This document shows positions 1-8,290 of a stretch of DNA of 18,696 nt, piece after piece. The DNA lies in assembly GCA_946479725.1 (NCBI GenBank), contig CAMLHB010000031.1, positions 1-18,696 on the forward strand, written 5' to 3'. The stretch's first letter is position 1. The number at the start of each line of letters is the position of its first letter. The notes below the pieces were generated by a model that was not told the DNA's origin, did no database searches, and worked only from the letters and a program-made list of their open reading frames with translations. Source of the stretch: an uncultured Actinomycetes bacterium (lineage in GTDB: Bacteria; Actinomycetota; Thermoleophilia; Solirubrobacterales; 70-9). Both the position numbers and the translations under genes were made by a program.

Positions 1-326
1 TGCGGACCACCGACCGGGTGGACGCCCAAAATGTCCCAGCGGGGGGGTGGTCCCCCGCACCTCTTTGCGGCTTCGGAATGGAGCGGTTAACTCAGACCGC
101 CTGGAGCAGAACTCGAAACGAATCGAGCGAGCCGCTTTCTCGCGTGAAAGCTGTCCCACCTTGGGGGCGCTGTGCAGGGTCAGATGTGTATTCGAAGCTG
201 ATTAGAGAGCGGGATAACCCCTCCGACGGCTTGTACTTTTTCGGCGTCCACGCCCACGGACCGATAGCTGCGGATCACCGAAAGAAGTTGAGCCGGAGGG
301 GTCACCCCTGTCTAGCCTGCTTCGTC
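1..326. other. Gene-free stretch downstream of gltB
   Basis: I see no convincing gene here. An open frame at 18-407 (+) runs into the 3' end of gltB on the opposite strand, lacks any recognisable domain and has no clear ribosome binding site, so I do not call it. Two short inverted repeats are visible. One is GCGGGGG/CCCCCGC at 39-58 with a 6-nt loop. The other is AGGGG-TCA-CCCCT at about 297-309, just past the gltB stop. Neither is followed by a clear T run, so their role as terminators is uncertain. No gltD is present on this side of gltB. Confidence 0.5.
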
Positions 327-3300
327 TTACTCGGTGCTGATGCTCGGATCCGCCTGGACCTTCAGCGGGACGATCATCAGGAAGTTGCTCGTGGCGTCGG
401 CGGCTAGGTCGAGGACGCGCTGGGCCTCGTCGTCCTGGCCGGTGGCGCGGAGCTCCGATGCGTAGCCGTTGAGGAGGTCGTCGAGGTCGAAGAGGGCCTC
501 GTTGTCGAGGTCCTTGAGTTCGACTTTGGCGCCTTTGCCGAGACGGCGTTCGATCGCCGCCCGGTCGATACCGAAGGCGTTGTGGCGGACGTAGACGCGG
601 CCGCCGGTCATGCCCGCACAGGCCCAGGGGCCGATGTCGCCGAGGACGACGGCGCGCCCGGAGGTCATGTACTCGAAGGCGAAACCCTTGGCGTTGGCGC
701 GGTTGGCGACGGTGCCGCGGCTGTCGTCGATGTTCCCTGCCGGCTCGCCGGCCAGGACCACGTCGGCGCCGGAGAGGCGGATGCAGAAGCGGGAGTCGGC
801 GCTGCCCTGGACGTAGAGCTTGCCGCGCTGGGCGCCGTAGGCGAACGACTTGCCGACCGAGCCGTTGAGGCGCTTGCCGCGCGCGCCCTTGCCCTTGAGG
901 ATCGAGATCGTCCCGCCCAGCATCGTCTTGCCGACGCCGTCCTGGGCGCCGCCCTCGACGCGGATGTTGACCCCGTAGGAGTTGAAAGCCCCCAGTCCCT
1001 GGCCGGCGACCGAGCCGCCGTCGAACTCGAGGTTCGCGAGGACCTCGTCGTCGCTCCCCGCCGCGCCGCCGTCGAAGATCCGGTTGCGGGCAATCGCCCC
1101 CGCCAGCTCGGTCCCCAGCACGCGGTCGTTGGCGTCGGTCGGCCGCGGGAAGCGGCTGCTGACCGTGTTGCCGGAGCAGACTTCCGGCGCCAAGGCGGCG
1201 ATCTGGCTCGAGGCCTGCTTCGCCTCCATCCGGATCGGCCGCGCCATCACCAGGCCGGCTTCGGCCCGGGCCTCGGCCTCCTCGGCCACCGGCAGGTCGA
1301 GCGGTTCGAGGTCGAGGTGCTCCTCCAGCGGCTCGATCAGCGGCATCAGGTCGATCGTGTCCTTGGCCGCGACCTGCTCCAGCAGGTCGTAGCGGCCGAC
1401 CAGGTCCTGGGCGCGCTCATAGCCGAGCGAGGCGACGACCTGCTTGACCTCCTCGCCCATTGAGGCGAAGAAGCGAGCGCAGCTCTCGGCGGCGCGGTCG
1501 ACCTCCTGCGGGGTGAACTTCTTCAGCCCGTGGGCCTCCGCTTCTTCGGGGGTCTCGATCTGGGTCGCGATGCCGACGTGGCAGGTGTCGAGCTGGCAGC
1601 CGCGGCAGATCGTGCAGCCGAGGCTGACCATCGCCAGGGTGCCGAAGCCGACGCGGTTGGCGCCGAGGCAGTGCAGCTTGACGATGTCGTGACCGGTCCG
1701 ATAGCCGCCGTCGGCCCAGATCTCGACCCGGTTACGCAGCCCGGCCTCCATCAGCGCCCGGTGCACGGCGCGGGTGCCGATGTCGCTCGGCAGGCCGACG
1801 TGGCGCAGCGCGTGCTGGCGGGCCGCGCCGGTCCCCCCCTCGAAGCCCGAGAGGGTGATGATGTCGGCGCCGGCCTTGGCGATCCCGAGGCCGATCGTGC
1901 CGATGTTCGGCACCACCGGCACCTTGACCGAGACCCGCACGTCGGGATTGACGGTCTTCAGCTCGTCGATCAGCTCGGCCAGGTCCTCGATCGAGTAGAG
2001 GTCGTGGTTGTTGGAGGGCGAGATCAGGTCGGTGCCGGGCGAGGCGTTACGCGCGGCGGCGACCTTCTCCGAGACCTTCTTGCCGGGCAGGTGGCCGCCC
2101 TCGCCGGGCTTGGCGCCCTGGCCGATCTTGATCTCGGCGACGTAGGAGCTGTTCAGCATCTCGGCCGAGACGCCGAAGCGGCCGGAGGCGACCTGCTGCC
2201 CGCGCCATTTGCGGTACTGGCCGTACATGTCGCGGATCTCGCCGCCCTCGCCGTTGATGCAGAGGACGTTGATCGCCTTCGCCGCGTCGGCGTAGGCCCG
2301 GAAGGCCGGCTCGGACTGGGAGCCGAAGCTCATCGAGGAGATCACGATCGGGTAGTCGTGGTGGCCGACGCCGGCATCGACCGTGCTCGGGTCGACCGGG
2401 TCCCGGTCCCCCTTCAGCGCCATGATGTGGCGCATCGAGATCGGGTTCTGCTTCTCGAGGTCGCGGACTTTCTCCGAGTACTCCTCGTAGGTGCCCGTCC
2501 CGTTCGCGGTCGCGATCGCCGCCTTGTAGACCTTCGGGTAGAAGCGGAACGTCTTCGCCGGTTTCGCCGCCGCGTCGTCGCCTGAGAGGGCGTGGGCGCG
2601 GGCGTTGGTGTCCTCGTCGAGGTCGGCGAACCCGGTCCCGGCCTTCTCGGAGGCGGCGTAGAGCTCGGTCTGGAAGATCTCCGCCAGCTCCGGCTTGATC
2701 CCGATCGAGCTGAACTGGCGCGCGTAGCCGCGCACCTCGTGGATCCCGATCGTCGAGATCACTTTCTCGATCCCTTTGCGCAGCGCCGCGCAGAGGTTGG
2801 CGACGTCGGACTCGTAGTCCTCGACGCAGATCACCTCGACCATCGTGTACGGGCAGACGCCGTTGGCGCCGAGCCCGAGGGCGAGCATCACGTCGTGGAC
2901 GTTGCGGATCGAAGCCGCGCGGAGGACGAGGCCGCAGCGCCGGCGCAGGTTCTCTTCGCCGCGCTCGACCCTGAACTGCTTCAGCGCCTGGTCGACCGCC
3001 GAGGTCGCCAGGTGGGGGTCGAGGTAGCGGCGCTCGGCGTCATAGACGGTGCGGTCGGTGAGGACCAGCAGCTCACAGCCGTTGCGGACCTTCTTCACCG
3101 CCTCCTGCTTGATCCGCTCGATCGCGCCCCGCGTCGTCTCCGACTCCAGCAGGGAGATGTCGACGGCGGCGGCCCGCCCGCGGAACTCCTCCCAGAGGTC
3201 CTCGAGCAGGTAGGTGTCATGCTCGCGGGCGATCCTCCGGTACGGCTCTTCGGCCAGCGGCGCCAGCTCGTGGTGCCCGCCGAGGATCACCGGGAACCCG

Positions 3301-4991
3301 GTTTCGACGGTGCCGGTGTCCTCGCTGGCGTTCTCCAGCGAGGGACGGCGGCCGAACAGGGTCCGGGTCGAGAAGTGCTCCATCTCCCGTTCGCGGTCGA
3401 TCGCCGGGTTGGTGACGACGGCGACCGTCTCCTTGAAGTAGTCGGCGAGGTTCTGGCGCTCGGGCGAGAGCGCCGCCAGCGGCCCGTCGTAGCCGAGCGA
3501 GCCGACCGGCTCGGCGCCGTTGGAGGCCATCTGCTGGACGAGTTTGACGTCGTCGCGCTGCCAGCCGAAGCCGGCGAGGACGCGGTCGGAGACCTTGACC
3601 GGCTCCTCCGGGCCGGCGTCGGAGTAGCCGGGGACGTCCTGGCCCTCCAGCGGCCCGCCGGTCTCCAGCGCCCGCTCGTATCCGGCGACCCCCTCGACCC
3701 CGTTGCGGGCGAGCCAGCGGTCGCGGACGATCCGCAGCATCTCGTCGTGCGGGTGCAGCGTCGAGCCGCGCTCGGCGCGATCGATCAGGACCAGCACCTT
3801 CTCCCCTGGCGCCAGCGGCTTCGGCTCCGAGCACATCTTCGCGACCGAGACGACCCCCGGCTCGGAGCTGAAGACGAAGTCGTCTTCGGTCTCGACCTGC
3901 CAGAGCGGGCGCAGCCCCATCGCGTCGGCGGAGAAGACGCACTCGTCGGCGTGGCGGGCGATCAGGGCGACCGGGCCCTGGGCGAACGGCCCCATCGTCT
4001 GGTGCAGGTACATGTAGAAGGCGTGCAGGTCCTCGGGGAGGCCGCGGACCTCCTCGACGATCGGCGGCAGGACCATCTCCATCGCCTCGGCGAGGCTGAA
4101 GCCCTCGCGGCTGACCAGGGTGTCGATCGTCCGGTTCAGGTCCTGCGAGTCCGAGGACCCCGGCTGGATCGGCACCGCCAGCATCTTCGCCTCCTGGCGC
4201 AGCTGCTGGATCGTGTTGATCTCGCCGTTGTGGCCCAGCACGGAGAACGGCTGCACCCGCTTGAACGAGGGCCAGGTGTTGGTCGAGTAGCGGTTGTGGC
4301 CGAAGCAGCCGATCGTCTCGAAGCGCGGGTCGCGCAGGTCCGGGTAGTACTCGCCGAGCACGTTCGGCGCGCCCATCACCTTGTAGACGCAGGTGACGGC
4401 GGAGAAGGAGGGGACGTGGACGTCGAGCTCTTTCTCCAGGCTGATCATCAGGTCGAAGAGGACGGCGTCGCGCGTCTTGGCGTCGGCGACGAGGCCGCCG
4501 AGCTGCCAGAAGATCGGCTCCTCCTCGCGCGCGGTCGGCCCCAGCGCCGGCGAGTTGACCACGCCCTCGCGCTCGGCGAGGACGCGGAAGCCGCCGGCGG
4601 CGAGCAGCTCGCGGGCGTCGTGCTTGACCTTCTCGACGTCCTGCGAGCGCTCGATGAAGACGTGGGCGACGGCGAAGGCGTCGTCGGTCGCGAGCGAGGG
4701 GTCATGGCCGCCGGAGCGAACCTCCTCGGCCCAGATCTTGCGCGGGATGTCGAGCAGGAGGCCGCAGCCGTCACCCTCGCCGTCGACGTTGCCGGCGCGG
4801 TGGAGCATCTTCTGCAGGGCGGGAATCGCCAGCTCGATCGGTTCGTGGCTCGGCGTCGCGTCCTTGCGGACCGAGGCGTAGATGGCACAGGCGTCTTTGT
4901 CCTCGACGCTGGGCGGCGAGACGAGCGGGCGGAAAGGGCGCTCTGGCGAATAGCGCTCGACCTGAGCGCGGCGATCGGACTGGGTCTTCAA
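327..4991 (-). CDS. gltB: Glutamate synthase, large (alpha) subunit
   Basis: The enzyme hydrolyses glutamine and passes ammonia through an internal tunnel to 2-oxoglutarate, making glutamate in the cytoplasm. Starting at the TTG at 4991, the protein is about 1554 aa, normal for the family. The class II amidotransferase nucleophile would be Cys35, in the motif DACAIYA, after a short cleavable propeptide typical of GltB. The central and FMN-binding synthase domains follow, with the conserved GEGGHLPGKKV. The [3Fe-4S] cysteines are about 1126, 1132 and 1137 (C-x5-C-x4-C, with one extra Cys between the first two). The GXGXG beta-helix domain is at the C terminus. The frame is open back to a TTG at 5105, but that site lacks a ribosome binding site and lies upstream of the promoter. 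GltD, the NADPH-oxidising partner, is not in the window. A PucR-type regulator lies directly upstream on the same strand. Confidence 0.96.
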   Translation of the reverse strand: MKTQSDRRAQVERYSPERPFRPLVSPPSVEDKDACAIYASVRKDATPSHEPIELAIPALQKMLHRAGNVDGEGDGCGLLLDIPRKIWAEEVRSGGHDPSLATDDAFAVAHVFIERSQDVEKVKHDARELLAAGGFRVLAEREGVVNSPALGPTAREEEPIFWQLGGLVADAKTRDAVLFDLMISLEKELDVHVPSFSAVTCVYKVMGAPNVLGEYYPDLRDPRFETIGCFGHNRYSTNTWPSFKRVQPFSVLGHNGEINTIQQLRQEAKMLAVPIQPGSSDSQDLNRTIDTLVSREGFSLAEAMEMVLPPIVEEVRGLPEDLHAFYMYLHQTMGPFAQGPVALIARHADECVFSADAMGLRPLWQVETEDDFVFSSEPGVVSVAKMCSEPKPLAPGEKVLVLIDRAERGSTLHPHDEMLRIVRDRWLARNGVEGVAGYERALETGGPLEGQDVPGYSDAGPEEPVKVSDRVLAGFGWQRDDVKLVQQMASNGAEPVGSLGYDGPLAALSPERQNLADYFKETVAVVTNPAIDREREMEHFSTRTLFGRRPSLENASEDTGTVETGFPVILGGHHELAPLAEEPYRRIAREHDTYLLEDLWEEFRGRAAAVDISLLESETTRGAIERIKQEAVKKVRNGCELLVLTDRTVYDAERRYLDPHLATSAVDQALKQFRVERGEENLRRRCGLVLRAASIRNVHDVMLALGLGANGVCPYTMVEVICVEDYESDVANLCAALRKGIEKVISTIGIHEVRGYARQFSSIGIKPELAEIFQTELYAASEKAGTGFADLDEDTNARAHALSGDDAAAKPAKTFRFYPKVYKAAIATANGTGTYEEYSEKVRDLEKQNPISMRHIMALKGDRDPVDPSTVDAGVGHHDYPIVISSMSFGSQSEPAFRAYADAAKAINVLCINGEGGEIRDMYGQYRKWRGQQVASGRFGVSAEMLNSSYVAEIKIGQGAKPGEGGHLPGKKVSEKVAAARNASPGTDLISPSNNHDLYSIEDLAELIDELKTVNPDVRVSVKVPVVPNIGTIGLGIAKAGADIITLSGFEGGTGAARQHALRHVGLPSDIGTRAVHRALMEAGLRNRVEIWADGGYRTGHDIVKLHCLGANRVGFGTLAMVSLGCTICRGCQLDTCHVGIATQIETPEEAEAHGLKKFTPQEVDRAAESCARFFASMGEEVKQVVASLGYERAQDLVGRYDLLEQVAAKDTIDLMPLIEPLEEHLDLEPLDLPVAEEAEARAEAGLVMARPIRMEAKQASSQIAALAPEVCSGNTVSSRFPRPTDANDRVLGTELAGAIARNRIFDGGAAGSDDEVLANLEFDGGSVAGQGLGAFNSYGVNIRVEGGAQDGVGKTMLGGTISILKGKGARGKRLNGSVGKSFAYGAQRGKLYVQGSADSRFCIRLSGADVVLAGEPAGNIDDSRGTVANRANAKGFAFEYMTSGRAVVLGDIGPWACAGMTGGRVYVRHNAFGIDRAAIERRLGKGAKVELKDLDNEALFDLDDLLNGYASELRATGQDDEAQRVLDLAADATSNFLMIVPLKVQADPSISTE

Positions 4992-4996
4992 TTTTG

Positions 4997-5003
4997 ACCT
5001 CCC
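4997..5003 (-). promoter_or_regulatory. Ribosome binding site that fixes the gltB TTG start
   Basis: The minus strand reads GGGAGGT, then 5 nt (CAAAA), then TTG at 4991. This is a near-ideal Shine-Dalgarno sequence and spacing. It favours the TTG over the in-frame TTG 38 codons upstream, and it places the GltB catalytic Cys at residue 35, a normal propeptide length. Confidence 0.8.
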
Positions 5004-5054
5004 GGGTTCCACGCCTTCTTCGAGCGGGCGCGCGACGGGTTGACGAGTCGGAGA

Positions 5055-5060
5055 ATTATA
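5055..5060 (-). promoter_or_regulatory. Candidate -10 element of the gltB promoter
   Basis: The minus strand carries a perfect TATAAT in the gap between the PucR-type gene and gltB. Transcription would begin near 5047 and leave a leader of about 55 nt before the TTG at 4991. The -35 position (about 5078-5083) reads CGCGAT, far from consensus. It sits on a short inverted repeat, CGCGA-GAAAA-TCGCG (5080-5094), which suggests that the promoter depends on a bound regulator. That last point is inference. Confidence 0.55.
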
Positions 5061-5131
5061 GGGCTGCCGAAAGTCCCATCGCGAGAAAATCGCGTTTTCG
5101 TGCAAATAGCGCGGAACGCTGCAGGAAATGC

Positions 5132-6274
5132 CTAGCGGATTTTCTCGAGCGCCTCGATCTTCAAGGCCAGTTCGAGCGCCGGTGCGGCCCCGCGGAGCGA
5201 GCAGCCGGTTGCCTCCTCGATGACACGGAGGCGATTCGTCACGGTGGGCCGACTCACGCCCAGCAGGGCCGCAGCAGAGGAAACGTTGCGGTCAGCGCAG
5301 AAATAAGCCTCAAGGGTCTCGCGCAAAGTTCGACCGCCGTCTCGCTCTCCCGCCAGGGCATCCAAGTACATCGTGCGCAACGAGGAGACCAGGAGCTCAT
5401 CCTGTAAGGCGGACGCGATCAAGGCCACTTCCGAATAACGCAGGGAGCTCTTCTCGCCTCGCTGGACGATCGGCAGCGTGGCCTTCGCCTGCAAATGGCT
5501 TCGCCGCCATCCCGCCAGGCCCTTGCCCGGCTCACCGAATGCCAGCGAAACCGTCGCCGAGCCCTGCCAGTCGGTTAGCTCTCGAACTTCCTCGGGCGTG
5601 AATTCCTCCCTGCCGCCAAACCAAACCCAGAGGGTTTCCTCGGCAGGGCTGACCGCGAGCGGGTGGCGCTTTGCCTTCGATGCTCGCTCGCGAATGGACT
5701 CCCGGTCCAGCGGACCACTTGCCACCACGGCGAGATGCCACCCTTCGAAGGCGTAGCCCAGGGATTGGGTATCGCAACGATCGCCGTCGAGCAGGCGCCT
5801 GATCTGCGCTGCCCTGCGTATCTCATTTGAGTCGTGGGTTGCTTCATGCGCCCGTATGTACTCCGCCGTGACGCCTGCGAGGAGGCGATCGAAGCGACGT
5901 GCCTGCATATCCAGAAGGGACTGCAGAGCCGCGCCGCGCAGTCGAACCTGTTCGGCCTCCTGGACGAGAAACCCGGCGAGGATCGCGTAGCCGGCCAGGC
6001 AGCGGCGTACTACCGCGTCCATCCTCACGCCCTTGCGAGCCGCCAGACGCGCCTGCGACAAGACGGCACGCGGAATATTGTCTTCTTCCTCGCGAGCATC
6101 CTCGAGCGAGAGGCAGAAATCGATCGCTGCCGTCAAGGCGGCGCGGAAGCCGTTGACGTACTCGGGATCGCTGGGTTCGGGAAGCGCCGGAATCTGGCTG
6201 ACGCGTACCAAGGCCATCTCGATGATCTCTTGGCGCCGATCCAGTAAGCGGGTGCCGATACTCGCGGGAGCCAC
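5132..6274 (-). CDS. PucR/CdaR-family transcriptional regulator
   Basis: This 380-aa protein is a probable DNA-binding regulator. The C-terminal 80 residues fit the PucR C-terminal helix-turn-helix: a leading LRETLEAYF helix, then a recognition region with SAAALLGVSRPTVTNRL and the VIEEATG ending. Residues about 170-300 resemble the degenerate GGDEF-like middle domain of this family, with AFGEPGKGLAGW near its end. The N-terminal 150 residues are helical with no domain I recognise. The GTG start at 6274 follows a TAG stop of a small upstream frame by 3 nt; an internal ATG at residue 22 is an alternative. Its position directly upstream of gltB suggests nitrogen- or amino-acid-linked control, but its target and ligand cannot be read from sequence. 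gltB has its own promoter, so the two genes need not be one transcript. Confidence 0.85.
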   Translation of the reverse strand: MAPASIGTRLLDRRQEIIEMALVRVSQIPALPEPSDPEYVNGFRAALTAAIDFCLSLEDAREEEDNIPRAVLSQARLAARKGVRMDAVVRRCLAGYAILAGFLVQEAEQVRLRGAALQSLLDMQARRFDRLLAGVTAEYIRAHEATHDSNEIRRAAQIRRLLDGDRCDTQSLGYAFEGWHLAVVASGPLDRESIRERASKAKRHPLAVSPAEETLWVWFGGREEFTPEEVRELTDWQGSATVSLAFGEPGKGLAGWRRSHLQAKATLPIVQRGEKSSLRYSEVALIASALQDELLVSSLRTMYLDALAGERDGGRTLRETLEAYFCADRNVSSAAALLGVSRPTVTNRLRVIEEATGCSLRGAAPALELALKIEALEKIR

Positions 6275-6277
6275 GCG

Positions 6278-6394
6278 CTATTCCGACAGCCCGCCGTAGC
6301 CGTTTGGGAGCACAGGGTTGGGGGCCCCTCCTGCCCCGGGGACCGACACCGCCCCGCGGGAGCGTTGCCTCCTCTTGATGACAATACCGAGCAT
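6278..6394 (-). CDS. Possible 38-aa small protein or leader peptide upstream of the PucR-type gene
   Basis: An ATG at 6394 opens a 38-codon frame ending in TAG at 6278, 3 nt before the GTG of the PucR-type regulator. A purine-rich AGGGGGG lies 8 nt upstream of the ATG and could serve as a ribosome binding site. The peptide begins MLGIVIKRRQRSR, hydrophobic then strongly basic, and continues Gly/Pro-rich to end NGYGGLSE. No family is recognised. The tight spacing suggests translational coupling or a leader role, or a co-expressed small peptide. In GC-rich DNA a frame this short can occur by chance, so the call is tentative. Confidence 0.3.
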   Translation of the reverse strand: MLGIVIKRRQRSRGAVSVPGAGGAPNPVLPNGYGGLSE

Positions 6395-6786
6395 CCTGCG
6401 CACCCCCCTGTAGCTCCATAGCCCGCTGCGTTTCCGAATTGCAGGCTCAGGCTTGGCCGTCTCGTCAACCGGCCACGCTCAGAAAACTAGCCACAGCGCC
6501 GAGAGGACCGATGCGTGGCGACTCTTGGTCGGTTTGTTAGAAAATCCTTGATCGTTCATCCGATCCAAGCCTCAGTCCGCTCGGACCCTCATACGGTCGT
6601 TGAGGCGGCGGCCCCCTCGGGCCCAGCGTCCCATCAGGGCAATAGGCTTCCTGAGCGCGTCGTCTACAAAGGCAACGCCAGTCCGATTGTTATGTCCAAT
6701 CCAGCGGCAGGGTCATCTCCCAAGGGACGGGCAGCGAGCCCCAGCGTTCGGCGAATCGGCCATCGCCAGAGACGAGCCTAGGCATC
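6395..6786. other. Divergent intergenic region between the PucR-type operon and the winged-helix gene
   Basis: About 390 nt without a gene I can support; a plus-strand open frame at 6515-6781 has no domain or ribosome binding site. The region must carry both divergent promoters. On the minus strand TTGACG (6468-6463) resembles a -35 hexamer but has no good -10 at 17-18 bp. It sits inside a perfect inverted repeat, TGGCCG-N10-CGGCCA (6454-6475), a candidate operator. Confidence 0.4.
6454..6475. promoter_or_regulatory. Inverted repeat overlapping a -35-like TTGACG
   Basis: TGGCCG (6454-6459) and CGGCCA (6470-6475) form a perfect 6-bp dyad around 10 nt. The minus-strand TTGACG falls in its centre. 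The location upstream of the small ORF and PucR-type gene suits an operator, possibly autoregulatory. There is no -10 of quality, so this remains a weak candidate. Confidence 0.25.
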
Positions 6787-7365
6787 GTGGAAGAGGATCA
6801 GGGCGCCATCCTGATTGCCGCTGAGTTCGAACTCAGGCGCAAGATCTTGAGCTTCCTGGGGGAGGAGCGCAGGGCCACCGCGAAGGAGATACAGACGGCG
6901 ACGGGAGGGTCGCGCAGCACCGTAAACGAACACATTCGCCGCCTCCACGAGGTCGGTCTGATCACCTGCGTCGAGGAAAACCCGAAACGAGGCGCCATCG
7001 AGCGCGTCTACGCTCCTGCCCCCGGCTACCTCTTCGCCAACGACGACGATGTAAACGCCATGGGGCCAAAGGCCGAGAGGCAAATCATCCGTCGCCAGTT
7101 GAAGTCTCTGATCGACGACGCTTCGTCGGCACTTTCCCGGTTGGGGCTGCTGCAGCGCCGGGGCAACGTGTTCAGCTCCGCTCGCGCACGCGTCGACCTC
7201 GAGGGATGGCAGGACCTGTCAGACATACATACCCGGGCGCTGGAGGAAATGGAGCGGGTGCGCCGCGAGAGCGACGAGCGCCTTCGCCAGACCGGCGGCA
7301 AGACCGTCAGAGCCAGCTCCGGCATCTTTCTATTTGAGATTCCCGAGCGCTCGGCAGATCCCTGA
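6787..7365 (+). CDS. Winged helix-turn-helix regulator (ArsR/MarR-like)
   Basis: This 192-aa cytoplasmic protein is probably a transcriptional regulator. Residues about 10-80 form a winged helix: an RRKILSFL helix, then TAKEIQTATGGSRSTVNEHIRRL as helix-turn-helix, and a wing around CVEENPKRGAIERVYAP. This resembles ArsR/HTH_20-type domains. Residues about 95-175 are helical and charged and could dimerise or bind a ligand; there is no obvious metal-binding Cys/His cluster. The start is GTG with only a weak upstream AGG. It is the only convincing plus-strand gene here, diverges from the PucR-type operon and converges on the lectin gene, with a shared terminator between them. Its target is unknown. 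Confidence 0.75.
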   Translation: MEEDQGAILIAAEFELRRKILSFLGEERRATAKEIQTATGGSRSTVNEHIRRLHEVGLITCVEENPKRGAIERVYAPAPGYLFANDDDVNAMGPKAERQIIRRQLKSLIDDASSALSRLGLLQRRGNVFSSARARVDLEGWQDLSDIHTRALEEMERVRRESDERLRQTGGKTVRASSGIFLFEIPERSADP

Positions 7366-7392
7366 TCCGGTGGGCGTCTCCAGTTGAAAAGT

Positions 7393-7423
7393 GCCCGCGC
7401 GCCGGACAGGCCGGCGCGCGGGC
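7393..7423 (-). terminator. Strong hairpin terminator between converging genes
   Basis: A perfect 13-bp GC stem (arms 7393-7405 and 7411-7423) closes a 5-nt loop. On the minus strand it is followed by ACTTTTCAA, giving a short T run as expected for an intrinsic terminator of the lectin gene that ends at 7457. On the plus strand the downstream T content is weaker, so termination of the winged-helix gene (stop 7365) is possible but less sure. Confidence 0.8.
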
Positions 7424-7456
7424 TGGTCATTCACATGTCGGTCGAGGCGAGGTTCC

Positions 7457-8290
7457 TCAGCTGCCGTACCACCAGTGGCCGACGGTGCCGTCGGGCAGTC
7501 GGCCGACGACATCGACCCGCGTGCTGTTCCAGCTCGCGGCCGCCGGCCCGGCGCCCGATGCGAGCGGCCCGCTGACCGTGAGATCGCTGACGTTCTGCCA
7601 TTCGCTCCAGCCGGAGCCGATACGCCACTTCTGCCAGAGGTTCCCGTCGAGTCCCTCGACGAAGACATTGGCGCCGCCGCTGCCGACCGAGGAGACGTCG
7701 GGCTTGCCCGAGATCTGCCCGGAGAGGCTTTCGAAGCTCCAGGCGGTACCGCTCCAGTGCCAAACGCCGACGTTGGCGGACGGCATGCGGGCGACTACGT
7801 CGAGCGTGCTGGCGCTGGTCTTGACGGCTCCAACCCCCGAGCTGATCGCACCGCTGCCGGTGAGGAGACTCAAATCCTGCCATTCGCTCCAACCGGCACC
7901 GTTCCACCACCTCTGGACCAGATCGCCATTCGTCGACTTGGCAAAGACGTTGAGGTGCCCCGATCCAACCGAGGCGATGTCGGGATCGCCGGTGACGCTC
8001 CCGCCGAGATTTTCGAAATGCCAAGCGCCGTCGTAGTACCAGTGTCCGACGGTGTTATTGGACATCCGAGCGACGATATCGACGCGCGGCGCGCCCCATG
8101 AGACAGACCCGGGACTCGAGGCGATCGGGCCGCTGCCGGTCATTGCGCTGACGTTGGTCCATTCGCTCCAGGGACCGTTGTTGGCCCACCTTTGCCAGAG
8201 GTTGCCGTCCAGGCCCTTCGCGAACATGTCGAGAGCGCCCGAGGCGGGCGAGTCGAGCGACGGATCGCCGAGGATCTGGCTGGACCCGAG
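7457..8290 (-). repeat. Three tandem 282-bp repeats encoding PLL propeller units
   Basis: Units begin near 8290, 8008 and 7726 on the minus strand and each encode about 94 residues; the last is slightly short. Shared positions include the opening LG or LSG, the GDP/GKPD turn, a DGNLWQRW-like strand, WSEW, and a VDVVAR-M/L segment followed by VGHW or VGVW. Each unit contains two sub-repeats, consistent with six blades. Confidence 0.75.

Noticed and set aside
243..254. GGCGTCCACGCC palindrome downstream of gltB
   Set aside because: The 5-bp arms in GC-rich DNA are expected by chance, and there is no promoter or T run nearby.
18..407. 129-aa open frame on the plus strand at the left edge
   Set aside because: It overlaps the 3' end of gltB on the opposite strand and has no ribosome binding site or recognisable domain.
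2592..4997. 801-aa open frame on the plus strand
   Set aside because: It lies wholly antisense to gltB. Its sequence is a low-complexity Arg/Asp/Leu/Val mix typical of the complement of GC-rich coding DNA, and it has no domain.
6515..6781. 88-aa open frame on the plus strand in the divergent gap
   Set aside because: It has no domain, no ribosome binding site and mixed composition. The region more likely holds promoters.
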